The translations under genes and the position numbers were made by a program. From Ignavibacteriota bacterium (GTDB lineage: Bacteria > Bacteroidota > Ignavibacteria > Tepidaquicellales > Tepidaquicellaceae), in contig JACREY010000008.1 in the NCBI GenBank assembly GCA_016218085.1, forward strand, positions 186,001 through 250,000: a stretch of DNA of 64,000 bases, given 5' to 3'. Below are positions 35,948 through 44,706 of the stretch, piece by piece. Each line of letters starts with the position of its first letter. The stretch's first letter is position 1. A model generated the notes under the pieces. The model was not told the DNA's origin. It saw only the letters and a list, made by a program, of their open reading frames with translations, and made no database searches.

Positions 35948-37256
35948 AATAAATCTTAATATAAATAATACTTTGATTCCCAGTAAGCGAAAATGCAATT
36001 GCAAATTGAGATAAACTGACAAATTTGTTTACACTAAATGTTTTTTTAAGTATCCCTTTATCTAATGTATATGATATTTCTTTAGTAAAAGTAGTGTCTC
36101 CTTTTTCATTATAAATATAAAAGTTGTATTTATTACCAGTGACTAATGGAGTTTCAAATAGTATTTCTACCTTTCTAATATTACTATTATCAAGGTCGTA
36201 AATATTAGAGTAAAAAGTACTAACTCCGCTTGAAGAATAGGCTTCATAAAATTTATTACTACTCGTCCACATCTGTAAATAGTCAAATCTACTATTCATT
36301 AACACATTAATTGATTTGTTGTCGTAATAAGGCTGTGTAAGACAATCAAATCTGGCATTATAGCTCATTACTCCTTGATCACCTACAAAAAAGATTTTAT
36401 TTCCATTCGTTGAAATTTGATTGAAGTTAGGAGTCTTGTTAACCTTTGCTCGCCATTTGACATTATATCCGTCAAACAAATACATATCATTGTTGGCAAA
36501 AAGAATATAAGTCTTTTCTGTTTTAGTAATAGCATTGATACTTGATAGTTTAGGGTCAACTTCTCTCGTCCAGAGCGGTGATATTCCATTCCAAACAAAT
36601 ATTCGTGAAGGGGAATTATAGAAAAGCGTACTTCCTCCGAATGAAGCAGTAATATATATTACATCATTATCAGCAAAAGCATCGGTAATTACCCAGCCTG
36701 TAGGTAAGGTCAATTTCCCAAATGTCCCAGTCGAGCCATCAGTCTCATGAATTTTATTTCCGTCCGTAATATAGAGTTTGTTTTGAAATTCAAAAAGCTT
36801 ATGAGGGACATTAGCAGTCAATGGAGCTTTTGTAAGTGTATTCGTCCACCAACGATAATCATTAACAGTAAAAGTTAAATCGTCTCTATAAATATCTGTA
36901 GTGGAAGTTATATAAAGCTTTCCTCCGAAAATGTAAATAGATGAGTTTGTATCATATATTTTATTGGATTCTGTGTGCTTTACTGTATGTACTCTAGAGG
37001 CCGCATCTGTTTGATAGATTTTACCTTGATTTCCAATAGTAAAATACGAACCAAGGGGATTATAATAGCATGAAGCAACCCCACTGTCAGTAACATTAGT
37101 AGAATATTCTGTGGCTACTCTATTAGGTCGTAGAACGCCAATTTGTCTATCTACTTCAAAACCTAAAGACTCTGGGGCAAATCCTCCGCTTGGATAATAC
37201 TTACTCAACGAAAAACCCTTTAAGAATTCTGTTTTATCGATTGTTATTGTTTTCAT
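35916..37256 (-). CDS. beta-propeller-like tail protein (podoviral nozzle candidate)
   Basis: A 446-residue protein built of repeated short beta blades such as YIFGGKLYITSTTDIYR, LFEFQNKLYITDGNKIHE and IYITASFGG. Podovirus tail nozzle proteins such as T7 gp12 carry such propellers. The position between fibre and internal proteins fits. The fold is inferred from repeat spacing. The last 30 bases overlap the next gene. Confidence 0.58.
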   Translation of the reverse strand: MKTITIDKTEFLKGFSLSKYYPSGGFAPESLGFEVDRQIGVLRPNRVATEYSTNVTDSGVASCYYNPLGSYFTIGNQGKIYQTDAASRVHTVKHTESNKIYDTNSSIYIFGGKLYITSTTDIYRDDLTFTVNDYRWWTNTLTKAPLTANVPHKLFEFQNKLYITDGNKIHETDGSTGTFGKLTLPTGWVITDAFADNDVIYITASFGGSTLFYNSPSRIFVWNGISPLWTREVDPKLSSINAITKTEKTYILFANNDMYLFDGYNVKWRAKVNKTPNFNQISTNGNKIFFVGDQGVMSYNARFDCLTQPYYDNKSINVLMNSRFDYLQMWTSSNKFYEAYSSSGVSTFYSNIYDLDNSNIRKVEILFETPLVTGNKYNFYIYNEKGDTTFTKEISYTLDKGILKKTFSVNKFVSLSQFAIAFSLTGNQSIIYIKIYYEQSERNTSK

Positions 37257-37265
37257 GAGAGAATA

Positions 37266-39542
37266 TTATGTTGGTAAAGTATATATCATTAAATCCTTGG
37301 TAGCTACTGTTATAGATGTACCAGTTGATGTTTTTCCCTGAATAGTAATCGATGTAATGTTTGTTGACGGTAAATCAGAGTCAGCTCCGTATTGGACTAT
37401 TGTCCCGGCAAACGTATTAATCATCCAACCCTGCAAACCTCTAAGAAAATTAGTGGAACGTGGAGATATTATAATTTCTGAACAACCACTTTCATTTTGA
37501 TTAGTTGTGCTTCCATACAAAGTATCTAGGGAAACAACAGACCCATTAATTTTAATATTAAATCTGGCTCCAGCAGATGCTCCAGATGTCTTTCGCCAAT
37601 TAAAAACAATTTTTATTGGTACTGCCGGAGATATATTTAAACCAGTCACACTTGAAAGATCTGTTAAAGAGTTACTAGTTGTTGTTCTCTCGGTAGTATC
37701 TGAACCGACTAATGCCAGACCTCCTCCTGTTGGAACTGCCCAAGCTCCATCTCCTCTCAAAAACTTAGTAGTATCATTAGGTGCTTTCGGAACAAAGCCA
37801 TGCTTGGAAGTTGAAACATCTAAAGTTGTAACATCAGATGTAGAAAGCATTGCTTCTGTAATTCCTGAAATTATATTACTGGCTCCAGAAATTGTTTTAT
37901 TTGTTAGGGTCTCTGAAACATCTTTTAAAGAGACATTGTTTAATTTAAAATCCACTGTTGATTCAAGAACACCATTTACTCTAAAAAGCTGATTAGAAGT
38001 TGTTGCATCAAATATTCCGTAAACTAGTGCCTTTATCCTACCGTCAGCTTCATTTGCCCTAACTGCATTATCGATAAATAGTTTATTAGCGGCGGTTTCA
38101 TAATATCCAGCATCTTTACCTATATAAACACCTCCGCCTCCGGTATTACTTCTGCCTGCTCTATAACCTAAATGAGTACCTGAACCATTAGAAGTTAATG
38201 AATAAGCAGCTTGATAACCAATAGCTATTGTGTAAGCACCTGAAGTTAAAGAAGTAAATGCTTCTGAACCAATCCCAATATTATAAGAAGCTGATGAGAT
38301 TGAACCACCACCAGTACTATGACCAATCCAAATATTATTATTAGCTGTACACCCTGCGGCTCCTCGTCCAGAAAATATACCAATGCCTATTTCCATTGTC
38401 CTATTGCCGGTCATTAAAGAGTTTTGTCCTGCGGCAATATTGTAATACCCAGTTGTAGTACCTTGCAATGCTTGACTACTTAGAACAGTGTTTCCATAGC
38501 CAGATGTTATAACAGGGGCGGCATTATAACCAAAGATGTCATTATTTGTTCCTGAAGTAAGAGTTTGAGCAGAACCATTGCCAACGATTGTGTTTCTTCC
38601 TCCTGCCGTTAGATTTACTAAAGCTCCCCAAGTATTAATAGCCAAGTTATATGAGCCTAGATGCATCGCCTTCGTCCCGCCAATCGTAATATATTTTGTT
38701 GTCGTGTTATCTTGAAAATAAAAATTAGCAGAAGAAAGCGTTGCTTTAGCAGCAGTGTCTACATAGCTCGTATCCGTGTTATTTGCAATTGTTGCTACTA
38801 GATATTGAGTTCCAAGTGTGTTTGAATAACGATATAATTTCCTACCAACTACTCGTCCATCAGTAGAAGTTGAAATTGTGACCGTGACAGTTTGATTTCC
38901 TACAGTAACAACAGGGTAAGTTGTTGAGACAGCGGCAACTGTTTCACCTGATGCTGTATAGTAAGTTAAATAATATCTCCAAGTATCAACATCAACACTT
39001 CCACCGGCACTAACAGTACAAACTGGACTAGATGGGGTTGGAACGGGGGTAATTTCTAGTCCCATAAAAGTCTGAATTGCGTCGCTAGAAGTAGTACCAT
39101 AAACAGAAAGTTTATAAGCAGGTGCAACTGTCTCATAAATTGAACCAATACCTACTTTATCAGTAGTTGTTTTAAGTTGTAAATAACCATTTGTGGAATT
39201 CCTAGACCATGCTCCATAATTATTTTCTAATGTTTCGGCTGTCAAAACTAAAGCAAAATTATCACCTTCCTGCCAAGCTTTTGCTATCGTACTCTCCTTA
39301 GCTCTGCCACTTGTAACAATAGTGAAACTGTCTGCACTTGAACGATAACATTCCACAATTTCTCTATCTGGATCTTGCTCAGGTGTTATATATGACGCTC
39401 CCCAAATAACCGCTCTAAAAGGATAGCTAGAACCTATAGAAGGAAATAAAGCACCCTGTCCAGTGTTAAGGCTGAAAGCAGTTGCTGAATTAGATATATC
39501 AGCATATAGATTTCCTTTTGCGAAATTTTTTAATTGAAGCAT
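37266..39542 (-). CDS. tail fibre with YadA-like head repeats
   Basis: A 758-residue Gly/Ser/Thr-rich protein. An N-terminal particle-binding part (LKNFAKGNLYADISNSATAF) is followed by an Ig-like region (about 165-265). A run of NxxxGxxA repeats of about 14-28 residues (NIWIGHSTGG, NIGIGSEAFTSLTSGAYTIAIGYQAAYSLTS) resembles the left-handed roll of YadA/Hia adhesin heads, and a lectin-like C-terminal domain follows. It probably recognises the host surface. Short spacers between the repeats vary. Confidence 0.75.
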   Translation of the reverse strand: MLQLKNFAKGNLYADISNSATAFSLNTGQGALFPSIGSSYPFRAVIWGASYITPEQDPDREIVECYRSSADSFTIVTSGRAKESTIAKAWQEGDNFALVLTAETLENNYGAWSRNSTNGYLQLKTTTDKVGIGSIYETVAPAYKLSVYGTTSSDAIQTFMGLEITPVPTPSSPVCTVSAGGSVDVDTWRYYLTYYTASGETVAAVSTTYPVVTVGNQTVTVTISTSTDGRVVGRKLYRYSNTLGTQYLVATIANNTDTSYVDTAAKATLSSANFYFQDNTTTKYITIGGTKAMHLGSYNLAINTWGALVNLTAGGRNTIVGNGSAQTLTSGTNNDIFGYNAAPVITSGYGNTVLSSQALQGTTTGYYNIAAGQNSLMTGNRTMEIGIGIFSGRGAAGCTANNNIWIGHSTGGGSISSASYNIGIGSEAFTSLTSGAYTIAIGYQAAYSLTSNGSGTHLGYRAGRSNTGGGGVYIGKDAGYYETAANKLFIDNAVRANEADGRIKALVYGIFDATTSNQLFRVNGVLESTVDFKLNNVSLKDVSETLTNKTISGASNIISGITEAMLSTSDVTTLDVSTSKHGFVPKAPNDTTKFLRGDGAWAVPTGGGLALVGSDTTERTTTSNSLTDLSSVTGLNISPAVPIKIVFNWRKTSGASAGARFNIKINGSVVSLDTLYGSTTNQNESGCSEIIISPRSTNFLRGLQGWMINTFAGTIVQYGADSDLPSTNITSITIQGKTSTGTSITVATKDLMIYTLPT

Positions 39543-39543
39543 T

Positions 39544-40134
39544 TTAATCTAGGTCTTTATTATATTTTGTAAATGAATCTGATTCTGATTTATCGTGAGG
39601 AGTCCAAGCTTCTGATTCTGATTTATCGTGAGGAGTCCAAATGTCAGATTCTGATTTATTTGCTTCGCTCCATATATCTGATTCTGACTTGTCATATTCA
39701 CTCCAAATACTAGACTGTGTTTTATCGTGAGGTAACCATGTTCTAATTCTTCTTATGAGATTTATCGTAGAATAGATTCTGCTAGCCAATGAACGAACCA
39801 ATGAAAACTGTTTATACAGCCGACTCTGAATTGCGCGAATAACATTTATAGAATTGCTGACAATATTTAGAATATTTCTTTTTATTGTGATTGATTTATC
39901 AAAAGTATTTAATATGTTTCTTACAAACGAGATTGCCCAAGTTATTTGCTGTTGAACATTACGGATTAAATAAAAGTTTTTTATTACAATGTTGTTTACA
40001 TTTCTGATTATGGTTATAGATTTTGAAATAACACCAGTTATGCTTCTTTTTAGAGTAGTGGTTAAAATTGCTCGAAGTTTGGAAAATCCAGTATTACCGA
40101 TTGTTGTATTGCCAATTAAATGATTACCTAACAT
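39544..40134 (-). CDS. repetitive virion-associated protein
   Basis: A 196-residue basic protein. The first 130 residues repeat an amphipathic motif of about 19 residues (ITIIRNV, FYLIRNV, ISFVRNI, ITIKRNI). The C-terminal 60 residues are five 11-residue repeats of the type DKSESDIWTPH. It sits between fibre and decoration-type genes with gaps of only two bases, so it is almost certainly structural. Tryptophan-containing charged repeats could bind a surface polymer. Confidence 0.62.
   Translation of the reverse strand: MLGNHLIGNTTIGNTGFSKLRAILTTTLKRSITGVISKSITIIRNVNNIVIKNFYLIRNVQQQITWAISFVRNILNTFDKSITIKRNILNIVSNSINVIRAIQSRLYKQFSLVRSLASRIYSTINLIRRIRTWLPHDKTQSSIWSEYDKSESDIWSEANKSESDIWTPHDKSESEAWTPHDKSESDSFTKYNKDLD
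39581..39745. repeat. five tandem 33-bp repeats inside a coding region
   Basis: Units start at 39581, 39614, 39647, 39680 and 39713. The first two are nearly identical over 27 bases and the others have diverged. In frame each encodes one 11-residue unit of the repetitive protein. Copy number may vary between isolates. Confidence 0.85.
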
Positions 40135-40136
40135 AA

Positions 40137-40643
40137 TTAAGCTTCAGTATCGCCGTAAGTCTTTAAAACTAGAGTGTCATTAGCATAAGCGGCTGCTCCT
40201 GCTCCAACTGTCCATTTAATCCATATAGCTTTAGTCTCTCCTGGAGCTAAATCGCCAATATCTAAGGCATTAACAGCTCCATCTGCTGTCGAAAAAGTTT
40301 GTCCGCTAGGTGCCACTCCTTCATTTGCAATAGTTTGAACTGGTGAACCATTTTCAGTTGCAACGGAAATCATAGCGGAAGTATCAGATGATGTCGTTTG
40401 TGAATGAATATATACTTTAGCAGATTGATAAGTTAAAGTTGCATGGGTGTTTTTAATAAAAATACAACGATATTCATTATCGCCAGCATCAGCTTCCGAA
40501 CCGGTAATCTTATCAAAAAGATTATGTAATGAATTATCTACTAACTCTACTGATGAAATTACGCCTCCTAAGGATGCGTTTGGATCAGAGTTAGAGGCTC
40601 CTCCTGAAAGATATATTTTGATGTCAGTTGAAACAATAGGCAT
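40137..40643 (-). CDS. phage structural protein, beta-sandwich
   Basis: A 168-residue protein beginning with IKIYLSGGASNSDPNASLGGVIS. A CARDB/Ig-like layout follows (EYRCIFIKNTHATLTYQSAKVYI, then DLAPGETKAIWIKWTVGAGA). It has no cysteine pattern or enzyme motif. The family is seen in other phage structural operons as a particle-surface or adaptor component. Function inferred from position. Confidence 0.62.
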   Translation of the reverse strand: MPIVSTDIKIYLSGGASNSDPNASLGGVISSVELVDNSLHNLFDKITGSEADAGDNEYRCIFIKNTHATLTYQSAKVYIHSQTTSSDTSAMISVATENGSPVQTIANEGVAPSGQTFSTADGAVNALDIGDLAPGETKAIWIKWTVGAGAAAYANDTLVLKTYGDTEA

Positions 40644-40654
40644 AAAATTATTTA

Positions 40655-41323
40655 TTATCTAAAATTTCTTTTCTTGAATGTCATTATTAGGGGGCGTTTT
40701 TCAGAACGTTGAGCATAAAATTTCTTTATAGAATCTTTTAATATTTCAAGATCATAATCCAATGATTTTACTCTATTCCACATTTCATTATCCTGACAAT
40801 ATTCTCTTGCTCCGTATTTATAAATAAAAGGTAGAAAAGCTGTAGGTATTTTTGGTTCATCCGTAGTATTAACTAATGAGGTAAATTCATTTTCAGAATG
40901 TATTCTGATACCTTCAGTAACGTCTACAATTTCATCTTCCGGAATATAGAAAAACAAATTTTTATCAGTTAAATCATATTCAGGAGTAGGCGGATTATAA
41001 TTTGTTAAAGGATCAGAAATAATTGTACTGACATCTCTTAAAATAGCTTTTATGTAATCACCAGTTGGCCTTGTCTTAATATAAACTTCATTTACTTTTA
41101 AAAGTGATGATTCAAATGCAACATCATGCTTACCGGCTACTATATTTGCTGTATAAAAGTTAGAATTTATTTGCCATCCACCATTTGCCGATAAAGCTTC
41201 AATTAAAAACGCCTGATAACCAATATTTAGATAATCATCAATGACCGTATTAGCAACGGTTGTTTCGTTTTCGTCTGAAAAAACCTTTTGATTAAATTTA
41301 TTGCGTAATTTTGTTAAGTCCAT
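40655..41323 (-). CDS. head-tail adaptor protein
   Basis: A 222-residue protein with N-terminal LTKLRNKFNQKVFSDENETTVANTVIDDYLNIGYQAFL and a C-terminal helix pair (YKYGAREYCQDNEMWNRV...DLEILKDSIKKFY). This layout is typical of podoviral adaptor proteins that join portal to tail. Lies between the lysis genes and the tail genes. Confidence 0.65.
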   Translation of the reverse strand: MDLTKLRNKFNQKVFSDENETTVANTVIDDYLNIGYQAFLIEALSANGGWQINSNFYTANIVAGKHDVAFESSLLKVNEVYIKTRPTGDYIKAILRDVSTIISDPLTNYNPPTPEYDLTDKNLFFYIPEDEIVDVTEGIRIHSENEFTSLVNTTDEPKIPTAFLPFIYKYGAREYCQDNEMWNRVKSLDYDLEILKDSIKKFYAQRSEKRPLIMTFKKRNFR

Positions 41324-41338
41324 AAGAGACTATTATGA

Positions 41339-42175
41339 TTAAAAGTCCTTATCTTTTGGTAATTTCTCAATTGTTTCTCCGTCTATTGTCGTTCCAAATC
41401 CATTATTGTTTAGGATATATAAAGCAGCGCTTGCCTCTCTTTCCTTTTTAATTTCATGAAGCTTACCGTTTATCACAATAAATTTGCGACCTTTGCCATC
41501 GCCCTCAATTATAAGTTTTTTTTCATTGTCTTTCATAAATTTTAAAGGATTAAGATTATTATGATTTATTAAAGTTTGTTTGTCGTAAACTGGTTTTTCT
41601 ATAAATAGCTCGGTTAAATCTACATAGCCTCTAGCTGCTTGACTCTCTTCATCTTGAAATAGATAAACCCAGCTTCCGTCTTGCTTCCTAACAAGCGGTC
41701 TGCCTCCAAAATGAGTATGATCTCCGGTTGACATTCCTGTGCTTCCCATATATCCAACAAATGTTCCTACATCGTGCCAGCGATTAAGAGAGATGGTTGG
41801 TAATTCTCTCATGTGAGCTAATACAAATTCAATCTTGACAGTTTCGCCGTTTATTGATTTAGCTTCAGTTTCCATAAAACAGAAATATCCATAACCCCCT
41901 TTATCATAACCGATAAAACTTACCCAAACTTTACATGGAGTTACTAGTGGGGGATTACCTTGACCAGCAAAGTCATGCCCGTTATGAGGGCGTTTCTTTC
42001 CGTTGTAATAACCATAGACTCCTGTTTCAGCATAAGGAGTATGCCCAAATTTCTGTGAGTAATTTAAATTAAATCCAATATTTGAAAATTCATCAGGTTT
42101 ACCATTCCAATACTTGCCTTTATTAGCGATTGGTAGGTGTATAGGAAATAGTTGTGCTAATTCTTTAATGTTCAT
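41339..42175 (-). CDS. M23-family endolysin (peptidoglycan endopeptidase)
   Basis: A 278-residue protein with the LytM/M23 zinc signature: HNGHDFAG (His and Asp ligands near 65-70) and the distal HTHFGG (about 152-157), with an intermediate His in LAHMREL. It would cut peptide crosslinks in peptidoglycan to release progeny. It has no signal peptide, so it depends on the holin-like genes next to it. Its ATG overlaps the stop of a 28-residue membrane peptide. Confidence 0.87.
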   Translation of the reverse strand: MNIKELAQLFPIHLPIANKGKYWNGKPDEFSNIGFNLNYSQKFGHTPYAETGVYGYYNGKKRPHNGHDFAGQGNPPLVTPCKVWVSFIGYDKGGYGYFCFMETEAKSINGETVKIEFVLAHMRELPTISLNRWHDVGTFVGYMGSTGMSTGDHTHFGGRPLVRKQDGSWVYLFQDEESQAARGYVDLTELFIEKPVYDKQTLINHNNLNPLKFMKDNEKKLIIEGDGKGRKFIVINGKLHEIKKEREASAALYILNNNGFGTTIDGETIEKLPKDKDF

Positions 42176-42258
42176 ATCTCTGAAATAAGTAAAATGAAGA
42201 TTATAGCCAAAGCAATTAATTCAATTAATATAAAATAGAATAAAAACTTACCAATCAT
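42172..42258 (-). CDS. 28-residue membrane peptide, lysis region
   Basis: A tiny frame, MIGKFLFYFILIELIA then LAIIFILLISEI, which is almost entirely one membrane helix. An AAAGGAT ribosome-binding site precedes it. It overlaps the gene before by 11 bases and the endolysin by ATGA. The coupling suggests a small holin or lysis-timing peptide. Confidence 0.5.
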   Translation of the reverse strand: MIGKFLFYFILIELIALAIIFILLISEI

Positions 42259-42346
42259 ATCCTTTAAAAATAATAATCAACCAAAAAGGGGAGCTTATTA
42301 CACCAATCAACCAAAATATTTTGTTGATGATGTTAAAAATTCGCAT
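42248..42346 (-). CDS. 32-residue membrane peptide, lysis region
   Basis: MRIFNIINKIFWLIG followed by VISSPFWLIIIFKGYDW: one hydrophobic helix with positive ends. It starts one base after the stop of the previous gene. It fits a lysis-cassette membrane peptide; no homologue recognised. Confidence 0.45.
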   Translation of the reverse strand: MRIFNIINKIFWLIGVISSPFWLIIIFKGYDW

Positions 42347-42347
42347 A

Positions 42348-42548
42348 TCACTTTTGCAATTGAAGTTTAATCCAAGAAAGATCAGTCTGTATTTGAGAAA
42401 GCTGTGATTGGATTTTCTGATTTTCTACTTGGTAATTATCAAGCTTGGTATTAATTGAGGCTTGAGCAGCAAATACTACAGAAAGAACAATAAAGATAAT
42501 TCCAATAGCCCAAATAAATACTGCCCAACTTACATATTTCTTCTCCAT
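42348..42548 (-). CDS. membrane-anchored coiled-coil protein (possible spanin-like or holin partner)
   Basis: A 66-residue protein with one N-terminal membrane helix (about 8-32) and a heptad-rich tail (INTKLDNYQVENQKIQSQLSQIQTDLSWIKLQL). This inner-membrane anchor plus coiled coil resembles i-spanin or accessory lysis proteins. Flanked by a two-helix holin candidate and tiny membrane peptides. Confidence 0.6.
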   Translation of the reverse strand: MEKKYVSWAVFIWAIGIIFIVLSVVFAAQASINTKLDNYQVENQKIQSQLSQIQTDLSWIKLQLQK

Positions 42549-42550
42549 AC

Positions 42551-42715
42551 TTATTGATTAATAGGTGTATCTTTTTTAGTAAAGTAATAAGTGAAAGCCA
42601 TTGCGGCTAACATAACAAAGTCTTTTGCTTCAACAGTTCTTATAAATGTTAAGGCAACTAAAGCTAAAGCCATTAAAATAAACACTAACTTTGATGCTGA
42701 TTTTAACCAAGGCAT
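42551..42715 (-). CDS. holin-like protein
   Basis: A 54-residue protein with two hydrophobic segments, LVFILMALALVALTFI and FVMLAAMAFTYYF, separated by a short charged turn (RTVEAKD), ending in a polar tail. Small two-helix proteins next to an M23 endolysin are usually holins that open the membrane at lysis. It is too short for standard gene thresholds. Confidence 0.65.
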   Translation of the reverse strand: MPWLKSASKLVFILMALALVALTFIRTVEAKDFVMLAAMAFTYYFTKKDTPINQ

Positions 42716-42775
42716 ATGATTAATAATTAATTTACTTATTCTTGCCTGCCTTTAAAGACAAGCAAGGAAAGCAAA

Positions 42776-43153
42776 CTAATTGGAATTATCAAGTTCTAAG
42801 CGATCTGCATTAGGAACTTGACGTTGAGCTGCTTCAAGTGCTTCCATTGTTTGCTTTTGAGAATCCATGATTATTTGAGCAATTTGTTCTGGAACTTCGA
42901 CGTATACGCCTTTCATGAGTTGATAAGTATATCCGTTTAGTTGAACAGTCTCAAATGCTAAACCCTTTTTCTCGTTAGGTTCTAAAGGAATCATGATGCT
43001 TCGTTTTGGTTGTTTAGCCAAAGCTTCTTTCATTAATTCTATTTTTGTTTTTGGTCGTTCAATTTTTGATTCGATGACAGCTTCTTTTGGAGCTTTAGGT
43101 TCTTTTGGAGCTTTAGTCTCCTTAGTAGCCTCAAGATTCTTAGTTCTTGGCAT
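42776..43153 (-). CDS. hypothetical virion-region protein
   Basis: A 125-residue protein. A Lys/Pro/Glu-rich N-terminus (repeat KAPKEPKAPKE) is followed by a compact part (IMIPLEPNEKKGLAFETVQLNGYTYQLMKGVYVEVP) and a C-terminal helix. This type of gene is often found next to capsid genes. Exact function unknown. Confidence 0.6.
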   Translation of the reverse strand: MPRTKNLEATKETKAPKEPKAPKEAVIESKIERPKTKIELMKEALAKQPKRSIMIPLEPNEKKGLAFETVQLNGYTYQLMKGVYVEVPEQIAQIIMDSQKQTMEALEAAQRQVPNADRLELDNSN

Positions 43154-43171
43154 AAATGTAACAATTAGTAA

Positions 43172-43666
43172 TTAAAGGGAAACGATTGCAGGATTGAATG
43201 GGAACGGAGTATTGACATATGTAACAGTCAAACTTGCTGTATCTAAAGCAGTCGTTCCTCCAACGAAATCTGAGCCGGTGGCGTTTTCAACGATAATAAA
43301 ACCGATGACAACTTCACCTGCCGGAATTGTTGGGAAAGAAATGCCGGATAGGGCACTAGCCGTTAAAGTACCTGCTCTTGTAGTAAGAGTACCGTCAGCC
43401 TTTAAAGTAAATACAAAAATACCTTTCTTACCTGTAGCAATAGTACCAGAAAGGGCGGCCATATCGGCAGCCGCTTTCTGCACAAGAACACCATCAACTA
43501 AAGCATTAATGGTATTTACAGTTTTAGCTAATGCTGAACTAGAGGTTTTAATAGCAAGTGCTCCTGAATTAAAAACGAAATCACAAAAAGCAGTCTGAAA
43601 CTTTAAAAGCAGAGCCCTCAAATTTTCATTACTTGTGCTTTCCGTGTAAGCCATTGATTTAGCCAT
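43172..43666 (-). CDS. putative capsid decoration or head-fibre protein
   Basis: A 164-residue protein rich in Ala, Thr and Gly. An N-terminal helical part is followed by beta strands (GKKGIFVFTLKADGTLTTRAG, GEVVIGFIIVENATGSDFVGGTTALD). It is the first gene after the major capsid protein, the usual place of decoration proteins. Confidence 0.6.
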   Translation of the reverse strand: MAKSMAYTESTSNENLRALLLKFQTAFCDFVFNSGALAIKTSSSALAKTVNTINALVDGVLVQKAAADMAALSGTIATGKKGIFVFTLKADGTLTTRAGTLTASALSGISFPTIPAGEVVIGFIIVENATGSDFVGGTTALDTASLTVTYVNTPFPFNPAIVSL

Positions 43667-43725
43667 ATTGGAAAATCTTAGTGAATAAGGTTAAGAGGGC
43701 GAAGTTTCCCTCGCCCTCAAAACGT

Positions 43726-44694
43726 TTAGGCTGTAACGCCATGTTCAAGGCGCAACATAAAGAGCTGTTGCAAAATCTTAGTAACGCGAGTTCCTTTCCA
43801 ACCGATAGTTGAACGCTGATCGAGAGGGTCAGTAGTGCCTCCAGTACCAAGCTGTTTGCGAATAATCTTCATGGCTTCACCAGAAATTCTGGTAACACCA
43901 TATGCATCTTGACCAATAATCAAAGTTGCATAGACATCCGCACCACCACTTCCGCCACCAGTAAATACTTTTGCAAGGGTGGTTTCAACGAAGCGAACTT
44001 CATCGAGTTTACCAACTTCTCCAGGAAGTGGACCTCCTTTCAAACCAGCCGCATACTTTTCGATCGGTACGAAAGCTGAATCTGATTTAAGGTCGTAGGT
44101 ACTATTCGGGTGAACAATACCAATATAACAAGCATCTACCGGAGTGGTGTTATAACCAGTCTGAGGATCTACCATTCTTGTAATACGCTTGGCTTTGTTA
44201 TTCTTCAATGTTCTGACAGCTTCACGGATTTCAGCGGCCGTTAGTTTCATAGCGGCAGTAATATCTGTTCGCTGTGTAGCAGTAGAAGCGTATTGAATAG
44301 TTGTACCAGCCGCAAGAATATCGCGGTCAAGAGTTTCAAACGTTTCAGCTGCTTGTTCACCCAAAATGTCCGTTGCTTCGGTTTCTACCGGATCTTCGGT
44401 TTCCATTTTAAGTTTATCTGTCAAAGTAACGAAGTCACCATACTGTAGGACAGTAGCAGTTGAATCAGTGACTGACAATGCACTACCAGCCGGGGTTACT
44501 CCTTCAGACAGCGGAGTTGTTGCGACTGATAATGAATTATACTTTCTAAACTTAATAACATCGCTGTTATTACGAGGGATATCGCGGATTTGCGCCCAAC
44601 GGCTGTGAACCAATAGAGGCAAAGCACGCGACAAGAAATTTTTGTCGTAAAAAGCATTTACGTTTGCGATTTGCGACTTACCAATATTTGGCAT
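43726..44694 (-). CDS. major capsid protein, N4-gp56 family
   Basis: A 322-residue HK97-fold capsid protein of the N4-gp56 family. Characteristic segments are FLSRALPLLVHSRWAQIRDIPRNNSDVIKFRKYNSL, TPLSEGVTPAGSALSVT, YGDFVTLTDKLKMETEDPV and ETFETLDRDILAAGT. It assembles the icosahedral shell around the scaffold encoded just upstream. The family is typical of podoviruses and some other tailed phages. Confidence 0.9.
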   Translation of the reverse strand: MPNIGKSQIANVNAFYDKNFLSRALPLLVHSRWAQIRDIPRNNSDVIKFRKYNSLSVATTPLSEGVTPAGSALSVTDSTATVLQYGDFVTLTDKLKMETEDPVETEATDILGEQAAETFETLDRDILAAGTTIQYASTATQRTDITAAMKLTAAEIREAVRTLKNNKAKRITRMVDPQTGYNTTPVDACYIGIVHPNSTYDLKSDSAFVPIEKYAAGLKGGPLPGEVGKLDEVRFVETTLAKVFTGGGSGGADVYATLIIGQDAYGVTRISGEAMKIIRKQLGTGGTTDPLDQRSTIGWKGTRVTKILQQLFMLRLEHGVTA

Positions 44695-44706
44695 ACAAAG
44701 TTAAAA

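Noticed and set aside
39581-39745. Regular 33-bp repeats as a CRISPR array
   Set aside because: No unique spacers; the repeats are contiguous, in frame and coding.
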